This document shows positions 1 through 5,785 of a DNA stretch of 7,883 bases, one piece after another. Under the pieces are notes generated by a model. The model did no database searches. It was given only the letters and a program-made list of their open reading frames with translations, and was not told the origin of the DNA. Position 1 is the first letter of the stretch, and each line of letters begins with the position of its first letter. Location of the stretch: NCBI GenBank assembly GCA_946479205.1, contig CAMLFJ010000127.1, positions 1-7,883 of the forward strand. Direction: 5' to 3'. The DNA is from an uncultured bacterium. Lineage in GTDB: Bacteria; Methylomirabilota; Methylomirabilia; Rokubacteriales; CSP1-6. Position numbers and translations under genes: made by a program.

Positions 1-35
1 GTATCCGCTCGGCTCGCCTGCGGCTGCGCCTCGCA

Positions 36-1076
36 CTACCATGGCCGGGTCTCCCCGAGCTTCAGGACCCAGGCGCGCGAGGGGTCGATGCCGCGGCGCC
101 CGATGTCGGCGAGCATCCGCGCCGGCGGCTCGTCGAGCGGCTCGTCGGCCAGGTCGAACGTGCCCCAGTGCATGGCGACCATCGTACGCGCGTCGAGGTC
201 CACGAAGGCCTGCACCGCCTGCTCGGGGGTCGTGTGTACCCGCTTCATGATCTCGGGTGGCAGGTAGGCGCCGATCGGCAGCGCGGCCACGTCGAAGGGC
301 CCGAGGCGCCGCCCGATCTCCTTGAAGCCGGCGAAGTACCCGGTGTCACCCCCGTGGTAGAAGCGCCGCTCCCGGCCCAGAACGGCCCACGAGGCCCAGA
401 GGCGGCGGCTCCCGTCCCAGAGCGAGCGCTGGGAGAAATGCTGGGCGGGCGTGCACACGAAGCGCACGCCGCGATGCTCGTGCGCCTGCCACCAGTCGAG
501 CTCCACCACGCGGGGCATGCCGTTGGCCTCGAACCAGGCCTTCAGGCCGAGCGGCACCAGGAAGAAAGGATCGTGGGTCGCGGCGAGACGCTTCACGGTG
601 GACAGATCGAGATGGTCGTAGTGGTCGTGCGAGATCGTCACCACGTCGATCCGCGGGAGGGCATCGAAGGCGACCCCGGGCGCATTGAGCCGTCGGGCCC
701 CGATCCACGACGTGGGTCCGGCCCGCTCGCCCCAGTTGGGGTCCGTGAGCACGCTGAGGCCGTCCACCTGGACCAGCAGGGTCGCGTGCCCGACCCACGT
801 GATGCTCCGCGGTGAGGGTTGCGCCCGCAGGGCCGCTCCGTCATTGGCGACGCGCGGAGCCTCGAACGTGCGGGGCGCGGTGAGGCTGTCCCACATCCGC
901 CGCGCGATGAAGCTCCAGCGGGTCCAGCCGGACGGCCGGGTGAACTCGGGATCGAGATTGCGGAACCCGCCGGCCACGTGATGGAGCGGCTGCCCCGGCA
1001 GGGGCTCGGTCCCGGGGCTCGCGCAGGCGACCAGGAGGAGGACCGACGGGACGACGGCGACGGCTCGCGGGCGCAC
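36..1076 (-). CDS. MBL-fold lipoprotein, NAPE-PLD-like metal hydrolase
   Basis: A 346-residue metallo-beta-lactamase-fold hydrolase of the N-acyl-phosphatidylethanolamine phospholipase D-like/RomA group. Metal ligands are seen as His150, His152, Asp154, His155 (SHDHYDHLD), His213 (AQHFSQRS), Asp244 (GGDTGY) and His303 (MHWGTF). The later ones keep the same spacing as human NAPE-PLD (253, 284, 343). The N terminus is a lipoprotein signal peptide with lipobox LVAC, so Cys18 would be lipidated and the enzyme anchored outside the cytoplasm. The start is GTG at 1076; an in-frame TAG five codons upstream (1089-1091) excludes a longer form. It lies 44 bases after the Fis-like gene and could be co-transcribed. 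The substrate is unknown; a membrane phospholipid is a reasonable guess because of the anchor. It has no evident link to urea metabolism. Confidence 0.92.
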   Translation of the reverse strand: MRPRAVAVVPSVLLLVACASPGTEPLPGQPLHHVAGGFRNLDPEFTRPSGWTRWSFIARRMWDSLTAPRTFEAPRVANDGAALRAQPSPRSITWVGHATLLVQVDGLSVLTDPNWGERAGPTSWIGARRLNAPGVAFDALPRIDVVTISHDHYDHLDLSTVKRLAATHDPFFLVPLGLKAWFEANGMPRVVELDWWQAHEHRGVRFVCTPAQHFSQRSLWDGSRRLWASWAVLGRERRFYHGGDTGYFAGFKEIGRRLGPFDVAALPIGAYLPPEIMKRVHTTPEQAVQAFVDLDARTMVAMHWGTFDLADEPLDEPPARMLADIGRRGIDPSRAWVLKLGETRPW

Positions 1077-1079
1077 TCT

Positions 1080-1099
1080 GGCCGAAGTCTACCCCGGCC
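1080..1099 (-). other. Small hairpin before the lipoprotein start codon
   Basis: GGCCG and CGGCC form a 5-base inverted repeat with a 10-base spacer, ending 3 bases before the GTG start at 1076. No Shine-Dalgarno match is visible there. If formed in the mRNA it would occupy the ribosome-binding area. Weak by itself in such GC-rich sequence. Confidence 0.25.
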
Positions 1100-1120
1100 C
1101 CGCCGCGAGCGTAAAGGTTC

Positions 1121-1408
1121 CTAGGCCGACCGCGCGCCCGCCTTCGCGCCGTTCGTGCCCGCGACGGGCAGGAGGCCCAGCAGCCGGAGGCGCTTGCGCA
1201 GCGTGTTCCGGTTGATGCCGAGCAGCTTCGCGGCCTTGAGCTGATTGCCGCCGCAGAGCTCGAGAGCGTGGCGCAGCAGCGGTAGCTCGACCCGGGCCAT
1301 CACGGTCCGGTAGAGCCGGCCCCCATCGGCCTGCGCCTCAATCACGAGCGACGGGAGCGTGCTGCTCACGAGCTCGTCGAAGCTTTCGGTCCCCGGCCTC
1401 GCGCTCAT
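1121..1408 (-). CDS. Fis-family DNA-binding protein
   Basis: A 95-residue protein that can be aligned by eye with E. coli Fis over most of its length. DGGRLYRTVMARVELPLL matches the helix A-B region, and GGNQLKAAKLLGINRNTLRKRL (about 53-74) is the C-terminal helix-turn-helix. There is no receiver or AAA+ domain, so this is a free-standing Fis-type protein rather than a piece of an NtrC regulator. It is probably a nucleoid-associated or local transcription factor. The ATG at 1408 is preferred; a TTG at 1426 would add six residues. The ribosome binding site is weak (GAGAAG). It is separated from atzE by about 160 bases containing a likely terminator, so it may be its own unit, with the lipoprotein gene 44 bases downstream. 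Whether it regulates the urease genes cannot be told. Confidence 0.88.
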   Translation of the reverse strand: MSARPGTESFDELVSSTLPSLVIEAQADGGRLYRTVMARVELPLLRHALELCGGNQLKAAKLLGINRNTLRKRLRLLGLLPVAGTNGAKAGARSA

Positions 1409-1421
1409 GCACTTCTCGCGC

Positions 1422-1437
1422 AGCAAGGGCTGTGCCC
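1422..1437 (-). promoter_or_regulatory. Possible sigma-54 (-24/-12) promoter upstream of fis
   Basis: The minus strand reads GGGCACAGCCCTTGCT. Compared with the sigma-54 consensus TGGCAC-N5-TTGCW it has GGCAC and TTGCT with the exact GG-N10-GC spacing; only the first T of the -24 block differs. A start about 12 bases downstream would fall near 1411, three bases before the ATG at 1408. The mRNA would therefore be nearly leaderless and a TTG start at 1426 would be excluded. A 5-base inverted repeat (1435-1449) overlaps the upstream half. Chance match remains possible. Confidence 0.3.
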
Positions 1438-1490
1438 GGATCGGCCGGGTACGAAATCAAGGGCTTAGGCGGGCGCCCACGCGATCGGCC

Positions 1491-1511
1491 AGGCCGCATT
1501 GCTCACGGCCT
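1491..1511. repeat. Inverted repeat in the atzE-fis intergenic region
   Basis: AGGCCG and CGGCCT form a perfect 6-base inverted repeat around a 9-base spacer. It sits in the non-coding stretch upstream of the Fis-like gene and lacks a following T-run, so an operator or a weak RNA hairpin is more likely than a terminator. In GC-rich DNA chance formation is quite possible. Confidence 0.3.
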
Positions 1512-1536
1512 AATCACGCAGCCTCAATCCTGGGCA

Positions 1537-1572
1537 GGAAGAAATGACGGCTGCACGCGCGCAGACGCGTCA
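1537..1572 (-). terminator. Putative terminator overlapping the atzE stop codon
   Basis: On the minus strand the atzE stop codon forms part of an outer stem TGACG/CGTCA (1568-1572 with 1545-1549). This encloses an inner stem CTGC/GCAG with a six-base loop, with a small internal loop between the stems. It is followed by TTTCTTCC (1537-1544). Broken stem and interrupted T-run make it a modest intrinsic terminator. Its place at the end of the last gene of the urease-amidase unit fits. It is the most T-rich stretch after a stem in this window. Confidence 0.45.
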
Positions 1573-2979
1573 CGCCGAGACCGCGGCGGCGACCACACCC
1601 TTGGCCTCGAGGTGAGCGCCGACGCGGAGCACCTGCGCCTCGCGGAAGGGCGCCCCCACGAGCTGCACGCCCAGCGGCAGCGAACCCGGACGGACGACCG
1701 GCACCGACAGCACCGGAAGACCGATGAAGGACAGCGGCTGCGTGTAGACGCCCAGATGGGCTCGGGTCAGAACCTCAACGCCGTCCAGCACAATCCGCTC
1801 CTGGCCGATGCGCGGGGCCGGGCACGGCGTCGTCGGCGCGAGGAGCACGTCCACGTCATGGAAGAGCTGCGCGGCGCGCGCCCGATACCAGGACCGGAAC
1901 CGTTGCGCCTGGAGGTAGGCCGCCGCGGGCACCAGGGCGCCCGCCAGGAAGCGGTCCCGGGTGAACGGGTCGAAATCCTCGGGCCGTCGCTTGAGATCGG
2001 CCAGGTGGAGGTTCGCTCCTTCCGACGCGGTCATGATCATGGCCGCGGCGCGCGCCCGATGCGCCTCCGGGATCGCAACCCGCCGCGTCACGCCGAGCGC
2101 CGCCGCGACCTGCTCCACCGCCGCGAACGCCTCGGGCTCGCCGCCACGGGCGAAGTAGCCGTCGAGCACCGCGATCCGCAACCCATCCGCTCCCGCGCCG
2201 AGGCCCGGGAGGCACGCCTCCGCGGGAAGGGTGCAGCAGACTGGATCCTCCGGATCGGGCCCGTGCATCACGTCGAATGCCGCGGTGACATCGCGTACCG
2301 ACCGCCCGAGCGTTCCCACGTGGTCGAAGCTGCCCGCGAAGAGCGTGCAGCCCGCCCGTGATACGCGGCCATACGTCGGCTTGAGTCCGAAGACCCCGCA
2401 GAGCGCCGCGGGGACCCGCACCGAGCCGTTGGTGTCCGAGCCGAGAGCCAGCGGGACGAGCCCCGCGCCCACCGCGGCGCCCGAGCCGCCCGAGGAGCCG
2501 CCCGAGACACGCGCTCCGTCGTGCGGGTTGCGCACGGGGCCGTAGTGCGAGTTCTCCCCGGTGAAGCCGTAGGCGTACTCATCCATGCCGAGTGCCCCCA
2601 CCAGCACCGCCCCGGCGCTCCGGAGCGCGGCCACCGCCGCCGCGTCGCGCCGGGCGGGCGGCCGCTCCCGGTTGATCTTGGAGCCGGCCAGCGTCGTGAT
2701 ACCCGCCACGTCGAAGAGGTTCTTGACCGCGAAGGGCAACCCGGCCAGCGGACCCGGATCGCGGCCGGCCGCGATCGCCGCGTCCACCCGATCCGCGTCG
2801 GCCCACGCGTGCTCGGCCAGCACGGTGCTGAACGCGTTGATCGCGGGACCGCGGGCCGCGACCCGGGCGAGGGCAGCTTCCGCCACTTGCCGCGCGCTCA
2901 CCCGGCCCGCGCGAACCGCACCCGCGAGCCCGAGCCCGTCGGACCCGATGTACTCGGCCCGGGACATCTCGGCACTCAC
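1570..2979 (-). CDS. atzE: AtzE-family amidase (amidase signature hydrolase)
   Basis: A 469-residue amidase-signature hydrolase. The Ser-cisSer-Lys triad is visible as Lys86 (PFAVKNLFD), Ser162 (GGSSGGSG) and nucleophile Ser186 (SDTNGSVRVPA). AtzE-type features include DEYAYGFTGENSHYGPVRNPHD-like text at 133-154, DTNGS rather than DTGGS, and TQPLSFIGLPVLSVPV near the end. Characterised AtzE with AtzG hydrolyses 1-carboxybiuret, releasing ammonia (earlier described as a biuret hydrolase). The GTG at 2979 overlaps the stop of the small-subunit gene (GTGA) and is preferred; an ATG at 2967 would remove four residues. The open frame continues far upstream, but that part is an out-of-frame shadow of other genes. 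The position behind urease suggests feeding ureido nitrogen to it. The substrate is inferred; another amide is possible. A GatA role is unlikely given the partner and motifs. Confidence 0.9.
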   Translation of the reverse strand: MSAEMSRAEYIGSDGLGLAGAVRAGRVSARQVAEAALARVAARGPAINAFSTVLAEHAWADADRVDAAIAAGRDPGPLAGLPFAVKNLFDVAGITTLAGSKINRERPPARRDAAAVAALRSAGAVLVGALGMDEYAYGFTGENSHYGPVRNPHDGARVSGGSSGGSGAAVGAGLVPLALGSDTNGSVRVPAALCGVFGLKPTYGRVSRAGCTLFAGSFDHVGTLGRSVRDVTAAFDVMHGPDPEDPVCCTLPAEACLPGLGAGADGLRIAVLDGYFARGGEPEAFAAVEQVAAALGVTRRVAIPEAHRARAAAMIMTASEGANLHLADLKRRPEDFDPFTRDRFLAGALVPAAAYLQAQRFRSWYRARAAQLFHDVDVLLAPTTPCPAPRIGQERIVLDGVEVLTRAHLGVYTQPLSFIGLPVLSVPVVRPGSLPLGVQLVGAPFREAQVLRVGAHLEAKGVVAAAVSA

Positions 2980-3170
2980 GGGCGGAACACCGGCCCAGCC
3001 TCGACGTCGTCCGAGAGCGGGAATTCCATCACGAGCGCCGCCATCGCGAGCAGGCCCGCGGTGAACTGGATCACCCCCGGTCGATGCTCGGCCGCGATCG
3101 GCAGGCCGACCCGCTTCGCAGTCTCGTCCACGTACGCGCCCAGCTCCGCCGCAGTCGCGTTCTCGGTCAT
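2976..3170 (-). CDS. atzG: AtzG-like small subunit (DUF4089)
   Basis: A 64-residue protein resembling AtzG, the GatC-like partner required for stability and activity of the AtzE amidase. It has two predicted amphipathic helices (about 6-22 and 32-48) and the family C-terminal signature EAGPVFRP, the part expected to wrap around the amidase. The ATG at 3170 is chosen because GAGGAGAGG lies 4-12 bases upstream, an excellent ribosome binding site. A GTG at 3194 would add eight residues outside the family pattern. The gene follows ureD by 27 bases and its TGA overlaps the GTG of the amidase gene (GTGA), the usual arrangement for an obligate pair. Family assignment rests on size, the C-terminal motif and the neighbour. 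Function in this organism is inferred. Confidence 0.85.
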   Translation of the reverse strand: MTENATAAELGAYVDETAKRVGLPIAAEHRPGVIQFTAGLLAMAALVMEFPLSDDVEAGPVFRP

Positions 3171-3174
3171 CACG

Positions 3175-3183
3175 CCTCTCCTC
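3175..3183 (-). promoter_or_regulatory. Ribosome binding site of the atzG-like gene
   Basis: GAGGAGAGG on the minus strand contains AGGAG 7 bases before the ATG at 3170. It is among the best ribosome binding sites in the window and decides the start of the small-subunit gene. Confidence 0.7.
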
Positions 3184-3197
3184 GAATGACCCACATC

Positions 3198-4127
3198 CTA
3201 GAACTTTCGTAGATGGGCGGGCGGGAGCCCAAGAAGCCGTCGCCGCGCCGTGGCCCACAGCGCCTGGACCGTGGCCTGGAGCGCGGGCGCCGACGGACAG
3301 AGCAGCCGGGCCAGCACGCCGCCACGCCCGAGCGTGGTCACGCCGACCCGTCCGGCATTCCCCACCGCGTAGACGTTCAGCTGGAGCGCCCGCGCGAGAT
3401 CCGGCCACCCCTCGCCGGCCGGGCGAAGGGCCAGAAACGTCGCCGCGTAGCCGAAGCCCTCCGTGGCGCCCAGGCCGTCGCGCGTCGGGCGGCCCTCCAG
3501 GATCGCGCGCTCGCGCAGCAGGAATCCGGTCTCGTCGCGGACGACCAGGCTGCTGTCCAGCAGGTCGAAGCCCCAGGCCTCGCCGCGCGCGGCGCGCCCC
3601 GTGGCCCAGGCCTCGAGGTAGAAAAGCGTGGCATCCGCGGCCAGCCGGATATCGGTGGTCTGCCGGAGCCGCGCGCCCGGCGACGGAATCAGGTGATCGG
3701 GCAGCCACTCGAGCGCGGCCCCGGCTCCCACGTCGATGGTGACCCGCTGGACCGCGGTGGGACCCGGGCTCCGGTAGACCCGCGTGGCCGACGGGGTGGA
3801 CAGGCAGACCCGGCTCCCGGGCCCGAGCACGATGTCGGTCTCGAGGCGATCGCCCGCGAGCAGGCCGCCCGTCGGATTCAGAAGCAGCAGCGTGGCGACG
3901 CCGTCGCCGTCGAGATCCATCGGCTCGAGCGCCTGCAGCGGCAGCGTGAAGCGCCGCCCGGTGAGCACGGTGCGCCCGCCCCGGGCCTCGAACGCCAGGT
4001 GCAGGCGCCCATCCCGGCCGGTACGGCCGGACGCGCCCCTCGGCTCAGGGCTCGAAGAGCAGGTCGCGTCGGATCCAGGAGACCACGGCGTCGACGCCGA
4101 TGCCCTCCCGGAGATTGGTGAAGACAA
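3198..4127 (-). CDS. ureD: Urease accessory protein UreD (UreH); start uncertain
   Basis: UreD is the scaffold that binds apo-urease and recruits UreF-UreG for nickel insertion. The conserved body starts at [16 protein letters not shown] (about residue 40 of this frame). It continues through [56 protein letters not shown] and [17 protein letters not shown] UreD blocks near the C terminus. The start is unclear. The only ATG, GTG or TTG codon that keeps all conserved sequence is the TTG at 4127, which overlaps ureG by 83 bases and gives 309 residues with a non-conserved first 38. A GTG at 3968 would give 256 residues but cut conserved sequence. An ATG at 4012 is well placed but in another frame, and a CTG at 4004 is also possible. 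The gene ends 27 bases before atzG. Function is confident, the 5' end is not. Confidence 0.93.
   Translation of the reverse strand: MSSPISGRASASTPWSPGSDATCSSSPEPRGASGRTGRDGRLHLAFEARGGRTVLTGRRFTLPLQALEPMDLDGDGVATLLLLNPTGGLLAGDRLETDIVLGPGSRVCLSTPSATRVYRSPGPTAVQRVTIDVGAGAALEWLPDHLIPSPGARLRQTTDIRLAADATLFYLEAWATGRAARGEAWGFDLLDSSLVVRDETGFLLRERAILEGRPTRDGLGATEGFGYAATFLALRPAGEGWPDLARALQLNVYAVGNAGRVGVTTLGRGGVLARLLCPSAPALQATVQALWATARRRLLGLPPAHLRKF
4014..4030 (-). other. Strong GC hairpin at the ureG/ureD junction
   Basis: A perfect 7-base inverted repeat (CCGGCCG and CGGCCGG) separated by 3 bases lies between the ureG stop at 4045 and the conserved start of UreD. No T-run follows, so it is unlikely to terminate transcription. 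It could limit ribosome entry into ureD or stabilise an mRNA end. A stem like this is also a place where sequencing errors occur, which matters because the ureD reading frame looks wrong for the nearby ATG at 4012. Confidence 0.5.
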
Positions 4128-4662
4128 ACGGACGTTCTCCTCGCATGCGCTTGGCGTCGCGCTCCATCACCCCGAGATCGGCGCCCACGTACGGCGCGAG
4201 GTCGATCTTGTTGATCACCAGGAGATCGGAGCGCATGATCCCCGGTCCCCCCTTGCGGGGGATCTTCTCCCCCTGGGCCACGTCGATCACGTAGATCGTG
4301 GCGTCCACCAGCTCCGGGCTGAACGTCGCGGCGAGATTGTCGCCGCCGCTCTCCACGAACAGCAGCTCGAGCCCGGGAAATCGCCCCATCAGCGCGTGGA
4401 CCGCCTCCAGGTTCACCGAGGCGTCCTCGCGGATGGCGGTGTGCGGGCAGCCGCCCGTCTCCACCCCCACGACCCGGTCGGCCGGGAGCGCGCCGCGCCG
4501 GATGAGGAACTGAGCGTCCTCCTGCGTGTAGATCTCGTTCGTCATCAACTCAATATCTAGATGGTCTCGCAGCCGCAGCGACAGCGTCTCCACCAGGGCG
4601 GTCTTGCCCGAGCCCACCGGCCCGCCGATGCCGATCTTGAGCGGCCGGGGCATCGCGCTCAT
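4045..4662 (-). CDS. ureG: Urease accessory GTPase UreG
   Basis: UreG is the SIMIBI-class GTPase that carries nickel and drives its insertion into apo-urease together with UreE, UreF and UreD. From the ATG at 4662 the product has 205 residues, the same as Klebsiella UreG. Visible elements are the P-loop GPVGSGKT (14-21), [11 protein letters not shown] (41-51), the metal-binding CPH motif (72-74, in [13 protein letters not shown]), [15 protein letters not shown] and the guanine-recognition NKID motif (151-154). The open frame runs far upstream through ureF, but homology begins at [11 protein letters not shown]. The ATG overlaps the ureF TGA (ATGA), which fixes the start; a second ATG three codons later (4653) is the only close alternative. 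No separate ribosome binding site is visible. Identification is essentially certain. Confidence 0.98.
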   Translation of the reverse strand: MSAMPRPLKIGIGGPVGSGKTALVETLSLRLRDHLDIELMTNEIYTQEDAQFLIRRGALPADRVVGVETGGCPHTAIREDASVNLEAVHALMGRFPGLELLFVESGGDNLAATFSPELVDATIYVIDVAQGEKIPRKGGPGIMRSDLLVINKIDLAPYVGADLGVMERDAKRMRGERPFVFTNLREGIGVDAVVSWIRRDLLFEP

Positions 4663-5348
4663 GAGCGGAACAGGCGCGCGTCGAGGCGCTCGTGGAGCAT
4701 GCCCTGGATGTCGAGGCCGGGCGTGAAGCTCCAGAGGTCGGCGGGCGGCCGCGCGGCCGCCTCGCGCGCCACCCGCTCGATCACCGGGTGGAGGCTCCAC
4801 AGGACGGCCTGCCCTTCGAGCTGGCCCATGGGCAGGAGCCGGAGGGCCGCGCCCACCAGCAGCGCGGTCGTCGAGTACAGGAACGCGGTGACCGCAGCCT
4901 CCACGTCCCAGCCGAGCGTGCCCGCGACCATGCCGAACGCCACCGCGTGGTGGCCGGGCGCGCGTTGCGCGTTGACCTCGTCGAGGTAGGCGACGAGCCG
5001 GGGCTCGCCGATCAGCGCGCCGGCCACGCGCAGGGTCTGCCGTCCCATCTGCCGGCTCCCCTCCCGGAACTCCTTCACGACCTTCATCGCTTCGAGCGCG
5101 TCGTCCAGACGGCGGCACGCGTCGAGATCGCCGCGATCGAGCGCCCGCAGCGCGCCGGCCGCGGCGGTGGCATCGCAGGGGCCGGCCGCTCCCTCGAGCT
5201 GGGTCAGCAGGAAGCGCTCGAGCCCGTCCCGGTCCCGCACGATTCCGGCCTGGCAGTAGTGCTCGAGTCCGAACGAGTGGGCATAGCCGCCGGTGGGAAA
5301 GGCGCTGTCCGCGAAGTGGAGCAGCGAGACCAGCCGCGGATCAGCCAT
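4659..5348 (-). CDS. ureF: Urease accessory protein UreF
   Basis: UreF is the all-helical accessory protein that bridges UreD and the GTPase UreG and controls GTP-dependent nickel insertion into urease. The product has 229 residues, normal for the family. The diagnostic N-terminal block [13 protein letters not shown] lies at residues 17-29, a conserved EGSRQMGRQ segment lies near residue 100, and the C terminus has the family ending [18 protein letters not shown]. The ATG at 5348 lies inside the end of ureE (8-base overlap). It has a good ribosome binding site, GGAGG at about 5354-5358 with 5-base spacing. The stop overlaps the ureG start as ATGA. Identification is confident. Confidence 0.97.
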   Translation of the reverse strand: MADPRLVSLLHFADSAFPTGGYAHSFGLEHYCQAGIVRDRDGLERFLLTQLEGAAGPCDATAAAGALRALDRGDLDACRRLDDALEAMKVVKEFREGSRQMGRQTLRVAGALIGEPRLVAYLDEVNAQRAPGHHAVAFGMVAGTLGWDVEAAVTAFLYSTTALLVGAALRLLPMGQLEGQAVLWSLHPVIERVAREAAARPPADLWSFTPGLDIQGMLHERLDARLFRS

Positions 5349-5781
5349 CGCCCCCTCCGTGGAGCGGCGAGTAGACCGCCTCGCGGCGCTCCCAGCGAAC
5401 GCCGAGCCGCCTCACGAGATCCTCCATCGCGGTGTCGTCGGGGACCACCAGCGTGTCGCCGTCCGCGCCCATCGAGAAGTGCCGGTTGCCCACGTCGAAG
5501 GCGATGCGCACCGCCGCCTCGTAGCTCTCGGGAAAGAGCACGAGCACCGGCTCGGGCCGGGCTTCCACCGCCAGGTACCAGCCCTCCTCCACCGCGAGCA
5601 CGTCGCCGGGCTCCAGCACGGTGCCGGTGGGTAGCGCGAGGGCAACCTCGCGGCCGGCCGTGGTCACCGCGCGCTTCCGCGTCCAGCGCCGCTCCTCCCA
5701 GGTCAGGCGGAGCGTGTCCCGCGCCTTGCCCGCCACCGCCGCCGCGTCCACCGGAACCGGCGCCTCGGTGATCAGCCGCAT
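5341..5781 (-). CDS. ureE: Urease accessory protein UreE (nickel metallochaperone)
   Basis: UreE delivers nickel to the UreD-UreF-UreG-apo-urease activation complex in the cytoplasm. The product has 146 residues. It shows the N-terminal peptide-binding-like domain (about 1-72, with the typical segment LPTGTVLEPGDVL) and the C-terminal metal-binding domain with the conserved GNRHF motif. His101 corresponds to the essential dimer-interface nickel ligand. Unlike the Klebsiella protein there is no histidine-rich tail; the C terminus is a short HGGGDG. The ATG at 5781 is four bases after the ureC stop with no clear ribosome binding site, so it is probably reached by coupling. Its 3' end overlaps ureF by 8 bases. 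Identification is confident from motif, length and context. Confidence 0.96.
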   Translation of the reverse strand: MRLITEAPVPVDAAAVAGKARDTLRLTWEERRWTRKRAVTTAGREVALALPTGTVLEPGDVLAVEEGWYLAVEARPEPVLVLFPESYEAAVRIAFDVGNRHFSMGADGDTLVVPDDTAMEDLVRRLGVRWERREAVYSPLHGGGDG

Positions 5782-5785
5782 CGCG

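Noticed and set aside
1121..1408. Fis-like protein as a fragment of an NtrC-type regulator
   Set aside because: It aligns with free-standing Fis over nearly its whole length, has its own start, and no AAA+ remnant is present upstream.
1570..2979. Amidase as GatA of the Glu-tRNA(Gln) amidotransferase
   Set aside because: The DTNGS motif, the ENSHYGP segment and the DUF4089 partner point to AtzE. No gatB lies nearby.
2980..3708. Upstream extension of the AtzE frame, suggesting a 712-residue fusion
   Set aside because: The added part covers the small-subunit gene and ureD in another frame, has no family similarity, and the GTGA overlap gives a natural start for AtzE.
3213..4121. Plus-strand open frame opposite ureD
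   Set aside because: Composition is Arg/Gly/Pro-rich without motifs and it mirrors the ureD gene. It has the same character as other antisense frames at 168-815, 1432-2361 and 4692-5771.
4663..5118. Upstream extension of the UreG frame to 357 residues
   Set aside because: The extra 152 residues are an Arg/Ala/Pro-rich shadow of ureF. Homology and the ATGA overlap place the start at 4662.
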